Shown here: positions 33,825 through 42,891 of the stretch, piece by piece
How the letters are laid out: the number at the start of each line of letters is the position of its first letter
Position numbering within the stretch: the first letter of the stretch is position 1
NCBI GenBank assembly: GCA_947468275.1
Contig: CANIKO010000007.1
Span: 1 to 64,000 of the forward strand
Direction: 5' to 3'
DNA length: 64,000 nt
Source: Bacteroidota bacterium
Lineage (GTDB): Bacteria; Bacteroidota; Bacteroidia; NS11-12g; UBA9320
Notes under the pieces: model-generated
The model's database searches: none
The model's input: only the letters and a program-made list of their open reading frames with translations
What the model was told of the DNA's origin: nothing
Program-made: the position numbers and the translations under genes

Positions 33825-35804
33825 ATGAAGAAAAGCTTTATAACAACCTTAGTGGTTATATTAGTTGGAATTGGAACTGCCTCCGCCCAACAAATACCTA
33901 TGTTCAATTCGTATACTTTAAATAAGTTTTTAATTAACCCATCCTATGCGGGGGCTAATGGTAAAACCAATATTTATGGAATCAATAGGATTCAGTACGC
34001 TGGCTTCGACGGAGCACCTATAACCTACATGTTCACTGCGGATGCGGGTTTTAAAGACAAAAAATTCGGTTTGGGTGGAATGCTATTTTCTGACCGAAAC
34101 AACCTAATAGCTCAAAATGGATTTCAATTATCTTACGCCTATACGGTTAAATTAAATGATAAATGGAATGTAGGAATGGGGCTAAATGCTGGAGCAGTTC
34201 AGTGGACATTAAATCTTGATCAACTAAAAATAGACGATCCTACAGAAGCTGTTTTGTCTAATTACAAATCAAATGCAACCACGTTCCGTTCTGATTTGGG
34301 TTTAAGATTAAGTTCTGATAAAATTGAATTTGGATTTGCTCTTCCACAAGTAGTGAGTAGCAAGGTTAAGTACAGTGACTATGTAAGAAATTCTAATGGA
34401 AAATATACTACAGTTCCTCATTATGTAGCAAATTTGAGTTACTTACTCAGCTTAGGCAACGATATTAATATTAAACCAATGGTTGTAGTTAGAGGTGCTA
34501 AAGGTGTGAAGCCACAAATAGATGTAGTTGGAATGCTTGACTGGAAAAGTAAAGCCTATGCAACCCTTGGATATAGAACCAATTATGCTGTATCAATTGG
34601 TGGTGGCGTAAGATTAACAAAAGGTGTTACATTTGGTTATGTTTACGATCGTCCTGTTAATAACATTGGCAAGTATTCTTCAGGGAGCCATGAAATTGTA
34701 GTTGGAATTACATTAGGATCAAAAGGTAGTGCTGAAGAAAAACCAGAACCTGCGAATGACTTTACCAAGGAAGCTGAGGCTAAGCTCAAAGCTGACATTG
34801 AACAAAAGCTATCTGCCAACTATGAAACTAGATTAAAACAAGAATTGGATTTGAGGGTTAGCAAGGCTGTGGATGAAAAAATTGCAAAGGCTTTCGCTGA
34901 CAGACCAGTTAGCACAGCATCAAATGATGGCAAAACTACTACGACCACTACTACGGCAAGCGTAAGCAAAGAAGAATTAGAAAAAATAAAAAAAGACATT
35001 GAGGAAAAAATCCGTAAACAAATGGATGAAAATTACACTAAACTCATTGACGAAAAGATTAAAAAGGCAATAGAAAGTAAACCTACAACTCCTGTAGCTG
35101 CTGCTCAACCAAGTAAGGAAGAAACCGAACGATTGAGAAAAGAGAGTGAAGAAAAAATCAGAAAAGAAGTTGAGGAAAAACTCAGAAAAGAACTAACAGA
35201 TAAAATCAGTCAATCTATACAGGAGAGAATGGACAAAGACGCTCAAAAAGCGAAGGAAGAAGCTCTTAAAGCTCCTAAAGAATATAAGATGACTGCTAAG
35301 GATAAGGCTGTATTAGATTCTTTAAAAATGACAAATGTAGAAAATCAAAGGAAAATTGCATACCTAGAAATTCAGTTAAAAAACTTTCCAGAAAGTGATC
35401 GTATTGAAAATGAACAATTGAGGGAAATTACCAGAATCGTGCACCAAAACGATATTGAAATGAAAGATTTTAAAGCCAAGAATAGGGTTATTCTTGAAGG
35501 AGCAAAAGATGCACCTCCTTCTAAAAAAACAGAAGAAACAGAAACAGTGGATGAGCACTCTAAATTTATTCTTGTTCTTGCTTGTTTTAAAACGCTTAAG
35601 GAAGCACAGTTTTACCAAAAACTTGCGACACAAACATTTGAATTTCCTAATACCAAAGTTTTAAAACCAAGTCAACCTGAGGGGTGGTATTTTGTTTATC
35701 AAAAATCATTTGACAAGAAAAAGATGGCATGGGAGGCTCACACAAAGATTTCTGAATCAAAATTTAATACGCCTAATTTCCCTTGGATTTATGTTACAGA
35801 ATAA
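33825..35804 (+). CDS. PorP/SprF-family T9SS protein with coiled-coil and SPOR-like tail
   Basis: This is an outer-membrane protein partner of type B T9SS cargo. A signal peptide covers residues 1-21. The PorP/SprF barrel spans about residues 22-305 (IPMFNSYTLNKFLINPSYAG, and later GITLGSKGS). Unusually, the protein then continues with about 240 residues of Glu/Lys-rich coiled coil (310-545) and an 80-residue globular end (KFILVLACFKTLKEAQFYQ to FPWIYVTE) resembling a SPOR-type domain, which in other proteins binds peptidoglycan. Ordinary SprF proteins are about 300-350 aa. The tail would reach across the periplasm to the cell wall (inference). It ends at a strong terminator. Confidence 0.88.
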   Translation: MKKSFITTLVVILVGIGTASAQQIPMFNSYTLNKFLINPSYAGANGKTNIYGINRIQYAGFDGAPITYMFTADAGFKDKKFGLGGMLFSDRNNLIAQNGFQLSYAYTVKLNDKWNVGMGLNAGAVQWTLNLDQLKIDDPTEAVLSNYKSNATTFRSDLGLRLSSDKIEFGFALPQVVSSKVKYSDYVRNSNGKYTTVPHYVANLSYLLSLGNDINIKPMVVVRGAKGVKPQIDVVGMLDWKSKAYATLGYRTNYAVSIGGGVRLTKGVTFGYVYDRPVNNIGKYSSGSHEIVVGITLGSKGSAEEKPEPANDFTKEAEAKLKADIEQKLSANYETRLKQELDLRVSKAVDEKIAKAFADRPVSTASNDGKTTTTTTTASVSKEELEKIKKDIEEKIRKQMDENYTKLIDEKIKKAIESKPTTPVAAAQPSKEETERLRKESEEKIRKEVEEKLRKELTDKISQSIQERMDKDAQKAKEEALKAPKEYKMTAKDKAVLDSLKMTNVENQRKIAYLEIQLKNFPESDRIENEQLREITRIVHQNDIEMKDFKAKNRVILEGAKDAPPSKKTEETETVDEHSKFILVLACFKTLKEAQFYQKLATQTFEFPNTKVLKPSQPEGWYFVYQKSFDKKKMAWEAHTKISESKFNTPNFPWIYVTE

Positions 35805-35846
35805 TCTGAAGAATTTTATTTATAAATAATAATTAACAAATTAATT

Positions 35847-35877
35847 AAAAAGGGTTACAAAGTTTGTAACCCTTTTT
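35847..35877. terminator. bidirectional intrinsic terminator
   Basis: The perfect 14-bp stem AAAAAGGGTTACAA / TTGTAACCCTTTTT has a 3-nt loop. It lies between the PorP/SprF gene (+) and the convergent alpha-2-macroglobulin-like gene (-). Confidence 0.9.
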
Positions 35878-35945
35878 AATTTGTAAAATATTTAGTTATT
35901 AAAGACAGCTCTATTTATGATGAAATAATCTAAATTTAAATCATT

Positions 35946-38900
35946 TTATTTACCAACTAACCATCGTTGCTTTGCTGTAAAGGCCGCTTTGTCGGGATAA
36001 AACATTAATGCGCTTCTTGCAGGAGCAGTATTAAATGTTCCGCTAAAACGAGGCACCAAACGAACAGTAAACGTATGATAACAAAAAGGCAGCTCATCAC
36101 TAAAAATTAATACCCTGTCGTTTTGATATTCACGATGGCTTTCAACCCAACTTTCTCCTTGAATTTTTGTACCATACACACAACCTGCTGGAATTGGAAT
36201 TTCAATTACCGTATTGTATTGGTTTCGTTTTGAAAAAACAGTGACCTTCATATCCACCGGAACACCTGCCGTAAAATGATTTTCTTTTATTTGAGGTACT
36301 GAAATTTTTATATCAAATTGGGTTGAGTCGGATTTCGGAGTATATGTTCTGAATTTACGGTTGGCAGCCAAATATACAGGAGATCCTTTATGTTTTAAGC
36401 TTAGACTTTGACCGGGCATTAAATGGTAAGTCGTAGGTAGATTTTCTATCGGAATTAATTGTCCATTTACAAATACTTCAGGATTGAATTTGGATTTAAT
36501 AGAACTGTCTTTCAGAGCTTCGGCCAGCATGGCTTCAGCGGCTTTTATCCAGCTGTTTCCGGAACTTGTGCATTCGGTAGCCATAAAATCAACCAATGAA
36601 TTGCGACGTTCTTTATGAGCATTGGCATTAAATAATATTTGCCAGGCTTTATAAGTATTGGCTGCATCGTCTGTTACCGGTGCAATTTTCCAGTCCCAGG
36701 TGCCGGCTACTTTCAGGTTTCCTTCATTTGTTATTTCCAACAATTCGTTTACTTCATCCAAAGGAATTTTTTTACCCATCAATTGCATCAGATGCCAATA
36801 CTCCAGTTTTTCACTTCTGTCCATTTTGTCCGGCTTTAATGAACGGCTAAAACTGTCGTAAAAAAATGATCGGTTCATCTTTTTAAGTGTTAAAAGATAT
36901 TCTAAGCGTTCTTGCCCTGAAACACTAGGGATGTTTGTTTCTATAGTTCTGGCAGCGTTAAGCCAGGTGTTGTTTTCATAACCCATTTGGTTGGCTTTAA
37001 ACATTACTTCCGCCACGTAAGCACTCACTATATAGTTATGTTTTCCACCTTTAAACCAGCCAAACAGCCCGTTGTCACTCTGGGATTTTTTCAGTTTACT
37101 CATAGCTTCCCTTATTTTTCTTTCCTGAGTAAATGGAATATTCAGGGTTTTACAAACTGATTTTTTTATAAGCAAAGCATTTAAATACGCAGCAACACTT
37201 CGGTTGTCAAATGCCGTAAGATTTTCAATTTTTGAGATCATTTCCAATATCAGACTCAGATTTTGGTTATAAATGGCTACATCCATCCCAATATCACCAT
37301 CTTCTGCTTTTAACATGTATGTTGTGTCGCTGCTTATTTCTTTAAAGATACTTTTACCGCTGATCACTGTTCCGGCATTTACAATTATTTTTCGCATTTC
37401 AGCGTCCCGATAACCATTGGCTAATTCAAAACCTGCCTCAACTGAAATTGTATCCCCGGATTTTACAGCATTAACTTTCATACTGTCGGTATACATGTCT
37501 TTGAAGTTAATCTCTTTGGTCAATACATTCTGATTGTATTTTAAATAATATTTTCCCTGTTGCATTTTTCCGGTATAGTTCATAACCCGTCCGTAAGCCA
37601 ACAAAGAATCGCCTTCTGTTAGAAATAAAGGCAGAGCCAATGATGTGGTAATTGGTTTATAACTTCGAACAGTTAATTCTCCGAGTCCGCTGTGCCGGTG
37701 GCCATCCATGGCAGGCACAAAGGTTCTCCAACTGGTAACGTTGTCGGGATATTTTACTGTAAAACCAGCCTTGCCCTGTTTATTGGTATATAGATTGGGA
37801 ATCCAATAAGCATAATCTTTAAAATCCTTTCGGGTGCGTTTGGCATTTTTATCGCCTGCCATTTGGTTTAAGCGTTCATCTTCTGCTTTGCGGTCAGCAG
37901 ATGACCATTGAATCAATCCTAAATCAGAAGCTATCTCCGGGTCATCAATATTTCCATAACCCCATATTTCCTCTTGACCCGCCGATGGTATTGAAGAACT
38001 CCTTATTACAGGCACCCCATCAACAAAAATTCGTGTTCCATCAGTTCTGCTTCCGAAAAAAGAAACACCTGAAGCAGCATTTGCTATTGCACCAATGCCT
38101 CTTTGGGGAAGCCGTAAAATATCTTTGGAAGTTGTAATATTCATATTATAACTCTGCGGAGATGTTGCGCTGTAGCTTTCTGAAGCTCCCATCCACGTGT
38201 TGCTGTAACTGTCACCCGGACCATCACCGCTAACACTGTATCCATCAGCCTCGTAAACCAACCATGCAAAAGGTTTCATCTCGGCCTGAACCAAATGGTT
38301 AAATCCGGCTTTTATCTCCAGACTATAATGTATCCAATAGTTGTAGTTATCCGCTTTAATTTTTAACATATAGGTTCCGGGTTGGAGTTTGTCCATATAA
38401 AACCTTCCTTCCCGGTTGGTAATCGCTCCGCGAACAAAAAGCCCGTTTTTTTCAAGTACAACAAATGCATTCTGAACCGGATATTTAATTCCGGGCCCAA
38501 TTACTGTTCCTTCAATGCTTGTTTTACCATTTTTTTGGTTTAAGGAAATTACAAATAATCCCTTATTTATGGTTGGTGTATCCGGCCATACAGCCATTTC
38601 TTCCCGGGTTAAATTTTTTGCAAGACGGTCGTAAAGTATATATTCGGCCTTGCCAAGTTTCCTGAATTGTTTTGGATTTAAAGTATAAAATAAATGCACA
38701 CTGCTGTCAATACTCATATTTTTTACAAACCAGGTACTGTCGTTCATTTCCACTACCAACCTGAAATTTTGAAGTTTCTTTTTGGGTGAAATGGTCCACA
38801 TATTTCGAATTGCATTTATTCCGATAGCAGGATACGAGTTGTTTGCAACACTGGAATTTTGAAGAATAGAATAGGTGGAATCGTTTCTGTCGAATAACCA

Positions 38901-41900
38901 TATTTTTTGTATAGAGTAAATATTGGCTAAATAAATATTGATGATACTGTTGTATACAGCCGGTGCCTCAATCGGGTGGGCATAATCTGAATATTGAAAC
39001 TCGGTGAGTTCACCTGACGAATAATAAGGAGTCTCTGGCTTGTAAGGTGTTATAATTTTTTTAGTTGAATCTTTAAACTCCGGATCCCACCAAAATGTAT
39101 TAAATGCATAGTTGTTGTAATTCTGAAGCTGAAGAAACTTTATTTCTTTTGTCCACTCTTTGTTGAAATCGGACACCTGATCATTGGCTGTAAATCCGTA
39201 AGAAAAACCTGGAATAAATTTTATCAGATGTGAGTAATGATTTTTCCAGTAAAGCTCAACCTCATCCTCCGAATTTAATTGACCGAAAATAAAAAACTCC
39301 TGACGTGACATTTGTTTTCTAATGCTTTTGTCCGGATTATAAAGAGCTGTAGACAGAGTTGCTTTATTCAGTAAATTGTAGGTTTGAAACCCATGAATTA
39401 GCTTACCGTTGATTTTAACAATAAGGGTGTCGTTCAAATACGAGTCAAATCGAAACAAAAGCGAATGAAGATAGAACATTTCCAGTTCCATAGAGTCCAG
39501 AATTCCGGCCGGCATGGAATCTCCGAGATCTTGCTGTTTTAACGAATCTATTTGAAGACACACAAAATTCTTTTTACCTTCCATTATTTCAACATTTTTG
39601 AAATTAAATATTCTATCAAATGTTCTGACTTTGAAATCATACTTGCCGGGCTTTATTCTAAAAACCTCGGGCTTCGGACTGTTTTTTTGGGATATAAAAA
39701 GCGTGTCGTTGGCTTTTACATAAATAATGTTTTGTCTCAGTTGCTTGCCATGGGCATAAAACTCAATTTCTGTGGTGTTTCCCGGTGTGGTATCTGTAAG
39801 AACGGCAAAGCCTTTTGAAGGATAAACCAATTTAAAAATATCATTTTTAATAAGAAAGAATTCTTTGAGCTGCCAATCTTTTATAACAGCCTGATAGGTT
39901 GCCTGAAATGGAATCAAAGGCCAGTTTTTGATTGGCAATTCCTTTTGAGGTTTCAATAATCCAAGGTAAGGAACATCGGGGGCTACGATACCCTCCAATT
40001 GAGTGCTGACTGCCCAGGCTGCTAGGTTCACTTTATTTACGGGTTTTCCGTAAGCATCTTTTACCTGAATTTCGATGGCAACATCCTGTCCCGGATAAAT
40101 TGTGGCGGGTTGAATAATATCTACTGTTAATTCCTTTTCAGCAAGATGAAAGCTCCTGCTATAAAATCTTGGAGTTGTGACACTTCCTTCTAAAATACCG
40201 TATTGAATATGGTACGAATTTTTTGATTTGTCTTTAACCTTCCAGATTAAGTTTGTGTTTTGGCCACTGTTCACCAATTTATTATTGGCATAAAGGCGAT
40301 AAAAAACCGGAATATCAAATGCCGATGTAAACTGAATTGATATTGAATCGTGGGTGCGTTTTCCAGAGACTTCGGGCAATTGGGTTGCGCGATAAAAACT
40401 CCCGGAAAGCGTATCGCCTCTAAAAATTTGAGCCAAATATACATTCGGTGGCAGGTACAATTTTAAAGGGGTATGAAATATGGAATCGGCAATTAAGTCT
40501 TTTTTACTCCACAATTTAATTCGCATTTCGCGCCTCACGCTTTTCATATTGTACAGTCGTTTTACATTCAACGAATCCTTTTCTAGCGAGGCTTCCTGCC
40601 TGTCGCGGGTGGTTTGGTAATTAAAAACGAGAGTTGCCTCACGGGTTTCATTGTCGGCGGTAAGAAGTGCGCATGTTACTGAGTATGAACCATCCAGAGG
40701 AATAAAAACAGAATCGGGCATATCAAAAACGGTTACTCCGCTTGGATCAGTCTGAACGCTGCTGCTATACCAGTTATTATACTTTTCAAACGGGATAACC
40801 ACGGAGTCACCGTCAGTAAAATTTACAGTATTCAGTCTTACTTTAAAGGTTAATCTTCCGTCCATTATTGGCAAACGGTTGGCAGTAGAGGCAGAAGCAT
40901 AAAATTTTATACCGCCTCCAGGCGTAACTAAATATTTATCAGCTCTCAATTCAAAATTTATGTCTCGTAGCTCATAATTTTCAAGCATAACACTCTGTGA
41001 CTTTATTTGGGTTCTGTATTTATTTAATAGGGTTAGGGTAATTTCCTGATCCAGGGTAAAGCTGTCGTTTATAATAAAGTATCCATTGTAAGCTCCCTTT
41101 TCAGTTCGTTTTATTTTATATTCTTTTGCATATCCACTCGAATTCTGAAATAACCGGGCTATTAGTTTACCCTTTAATGGTTTGCCATCCGAATTAACCA
41201 GAAAGCTTTTAAAAAACAAGGTATCCCATGGTTTGTACCTTGGTTTATTGGTTACCATATACCCGTCATACCAGTTCGTGTTATACTGATAATTATCACC
41301 TGGTGGCTTTGTGTTATTGGATTTATCTAAATAACCATTGACAGTAATCATCGAAAATTGATTGCCCCGTTCTATCTTTAAAATTCCCGAAATATTTTTA
41401 CCTTTTATTTTATACCCTCCCACACTGCTGTCGTATGGACAATACGCCGTATCCAGGTGAACACTGGCATTATAGACCGGCAATCCCGCAGTATCTTCTA
41501 CAAAAATGAAGGATTCATACCCTATTTTATAAACCCCGGCGTTGAACAGGGGATTTTCGATGAGACGATAAGCGGCCGTATAAAGTGAATTGACACACAC
41601 CTCTAGGAAGTATCCGTTTTGGCGAATATCCCAAACATGAAACTTCGCCATGAATTTTTGATGTCTAATTTTATCAGTAAAAGGTTTTATTGGAAATTCA
41701 TCAGATGGGCTTTTGTGCAATGGAATAAGGCTATCCACACTCAATTTGCCTACCAATTGTGTAAACAAAAATTGGGAATCTATTTTCTGTGGATTCTTGG
41801 CCAAAAAGGCCACTTGCGTCGGGGTTAGTTTATAAAGCAAGATATATGGTCCTTGACATTTGTTGTTATAAAGTCGCTGTGCATTAGTAGATAAAGATAA

Positions 41901-41942
41901 AAGCAACAGACATATAGACGAAATACGAAATACAGATTGCAT
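35946..41942 (-). CDS. alpha-2-macroglobulin-like protein with carboxypeptidase-regulatory and TonB-plug-like inserts
   Basis: This is a 1998-aa exported protein with a signal peptide at residues 1-21. The N-terminal part consists of macroglobulin-type beta domains (MG2-like: DTLFFKSFLVNSDGKPLKGK). A carboxypeptidase-regulatory-like domain is at about 1134-1217 (VQNAFVVLEKNG, TNREGRFYMDKLQPGTYML). A plug-like stretch follows at about 1260-1330 (SKDILRLPQRGIGAIANA, FVDGVPVIR). Then comes the A2M core (YWIPNLYTNKQGKAGFTVKY, LFLTEGDSLLAYGRV) and a helical toroid-like C-terminal region. The thioester motif CxEQ of protease-trapping A2Ms was not found. Relatives are common in Bacteroidota and may act in envelope integrity or transport; function uncertain. 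Confidence 0.85.
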   Translation of the reverse strand: MQSVFRISSICLLLLSLSTNAQRLYNNKCQGPYILLYKLTPTQVAFLAKNPQKIDSQFLFTQLVGKLSVDSLIPLHKSPSDEFPIKPFTDKIRHQKFMAKFHVWDIRQNGYFLEVCVNSLYTAAYRLIENPLFNAGVYKIGYESFIFVEDTAGLPVYNASVHLDTAYCPYDSSVGGYKIKGKNISGILKIERGNQFSMITVNGYLDKSNNTKPPGDNYQYNTNWYDGYMVTNKPRYKPWDTLFFKSFLVNSDGKPLKGKLIARLFQNSSGYAKEYKIKRTEKGAYNGYFIINDSFTLDQEITLTLLNKYRTQIKSQSVMLENYELRDINFELRADKYLVTPGGGIKFYASASTANRLPIMDGRLTFKVRLNTVNFTDGDSVVIPFEKYNNWYSSSVQTDPSGVTVFDMPDSVFIPLDGSYSVTCALLTADNETREATLVFNYQTTRDRQEASLEKDSLNVKRLYNMKSVRREMRIKLWSKKDLIADSIFHTPLKLYLPPNVYLAQIFRGDTLSGSFYRATQLPEVSGKRTHDSISIQFTSAFDIPVFYRLYANNKLVNSGQNTNLIWKVKDKSKNSYHIQYGILEGSVTTPRFYSRSFHLAEKELTVDIIQPATIYPGQDVAIEIQVKDAYGKPVNKVNLAAWAVSTQLEGIVAPDVPYLGLLKPQKELPIKNWPLIPFQATYQAVIKDWQLKEFFLIKNDIFKLVYPSKGFAVLTDTTPGNTTEIEFYAHGKQLRQNIIYVKANDTLFISQKNSPKPEVFRIKPGKYDFKVRTFDRIFNFKNVEIMEGKKNFVCLQIDSLKQQDLGDSMPAGILDSMELEMFYLHSLLFRFDSYLNDTLIVKINGKLIHGFQTYNLLNKATLSTALYNPDKSIRKQMSRQEFFIFGQLNSEDEVELYWKNHYSHLIKFIPGFSYGFTANDQVSDFNKEWTKEIKFLQLQNYNNYAFNTFWWDPEFKDSTKKIITPYKPETPYYSSGELTEFQYSDYAHPIEAPAVYNSIINIYLANIYSIQKIWLFDRNDSTYSILQNSSVANNSYPAIGINAIRNMWTISPKKKLQNFRLVVEMNDSTWFVKNMSIDSSVHLFYTLNPKQFRKLGKAEYILYDRLAKNLTREEMAVWPDTPTINKGLFVISLNQKNGKTSIEGTVIGPGIKYPVQNAFVVLEKNGLFVRGAITNREGRFYMDKLQPGTYMLKIKADNYNYWIHYSLEIKAGFNHLVQAEMKPFAWLVYEADGYSVSGDGPGDSYSNTWMGASESYSATSPQSYNMNITTSKDILRLPQRGIGAIANAASGVSFFGSRTDGTRIFVDGVPVIRSSSIPSAGQEEIWGYGNIDDPEIASDLGLIQWSSADRKAEDERLNQMAGDKNAKRTRKDFKDYAYWIPNLYTNKQGKAGFTVKYPDNVTSWRTFVPAMDGHRHSGLGELTVRSYKPITTSLALPLFLTEGDSLLAYGRVMNYTGKMQQGKYYLKYNQNVLTKEINFKDMYTDSMKVNAVKSGDTISVEAGFELANGYRDAEMRKIIVNAGTVISGKSIFKEISSDTTYMLKAEDGDIGMDVAIYNQNLSLILEMISKIENLTAFDNRSVAAYLNALLIKKSVCKTLNIPFTQERKIREAMSKLKKSQSDNGLFGWFKGGKHNYIVSAYVAEVMFKANQMGYENNTWLNAARTIETNIPSVSGQERLEYLLTLKKMNRSFFYDSFSRSLKPDKMDRSEKLEYWHLMQLMGKKIPLDEVNELLEITNEGNLKVAGTWDWKIAPVTDDAANTYKAWQILFNANAHKERRNSLVDFMATECTSSGNSWIKAAEAMLAEALKDSSIKSKFNPEVFVNGQLIPIENLPTTYHLMPGQSLSLKHKGSPVYLAANRKFRTYTPKSDSTQFDIKISVPQIKENHFTAGVPVDMKVTVFSKRNQYNTVIEIPIPAGCVYGTKIQGESWVESHREYQNDRVLIFSDELPFCYHTFTVRLVPRFSGTFNTAPARSALMFYPDKAAFTAKQRWLVGK

Positions 41943-42170
41943 GATTCAAAATTACAACGCTATTCTGCATCAAACTATTGCTAATGTATAAATGGAGTAT
42001 TTGGATTAGGCAAGGGATTAAATTTTAAAACCTTTAATTAATGGTCATTAATATGCATGAATTATTACAAGATCAACTCTTATAATTAGATTCTATATCC
42101 AATCTATAATAAGTCTACAACCTTCAAGGAGTAACGATGCCTTTTTTTAATTATTTTTGACACCACCCAA

Positions 42171-42788
42171 ATGAACAAAAATTTATTTATAGCCTTTGAA
42201 GGTATTGATGGCAGTGGCAAAAGCACTCAGGTGAAACTTTTGGCCGAAAGGCTTACCAAAGAAGGCCATAAGGTGTATAGTACCTTTGAGCCCACTGATA
42301 GTGATATTGGCAAATTAATTCGAAATATTTTTTCTCATAAAACTCAGGCGAACCACCAAACTATTGCAGCTCTTTTTTTGGCCGATCGATTTCACCATTT
42401 ACTTAATAAAACCGACGGTTTACTTAAAAAATTAGAAGATGGATACACAGTCATTACCGACCGTTATTATTTTTCATCTTATGCTTATCATAGCGTTCAC
42501 ATGCCTATGGATTGGGTCATTGATATAAATGCACCTTGCACCAAATTACTTCGGCCTGACTTAAATATTTATATAGATATATCACCCGAAGAAAGTATGA
42601 ACCGAATAACCAAGGCACGTGAAAAAGCTGAACTTTATGAAACTTTAGAAAACCTTACGAATGTTAGAAATAAATACATGGAGGCATTTGAACTAAAAAA
42701 AACGGATGAAAAGGTTTTTATTACAAATGGCAACCGCAAACCTGACCTGATTGCAAAGGATATTACTACAATGATTTTGTCATTATAA
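42171..42788 (+). CDS. tmk: thymidylate kinase
   Basis: It phosphorylates dTMP to dTDP. The P-loop is FEGIDGSGKST (residues 9-19), with the DRYYFSSYAYH motif for base and phosphate binding, a lid region (RITKAREKAELYE) and the normal length of 205 aa. It is monocistronic, between two divergent surface-protein genes. A TATTTTTG element 12 nt before the ATG suggests a very short leader. Confidence 0.96.
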   Translation: MNKNLFIAFEGIDGSGKSTQVKLLAERLTKEGHKVYSTFEPTDSDIGKLIRNIFSHKTQANHQTIAALFLADRFHHLLNKTDGLLKKLEDGYTVITDRYYFSSYAYHSVHMPMDWVIDINAPCTKLLRPDLNIYIDISPEESMNRITKAREKAELYETLENLTNVRNKYMEAFELKKTDEKVFITNGNRKPDLIAKDITTMILSL

Positions 42789-42891
42789 GGACAAAATTTA
42801 TGACTGCTTAACCAAAAATAATCCTGTCATAATTTCCTCTTTATTTGGAAATGCGGTATATTTACATTTGTTTTAAAAAAAATTATCTATT

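Noticed and set aside
42025-42065. AT-rich TTAATGGTCATTAATATGCATG near 42045 as a fifth palindromic site
   Set aside because: It shares only short TTAAT words; the 16-10-16 layout is absent.
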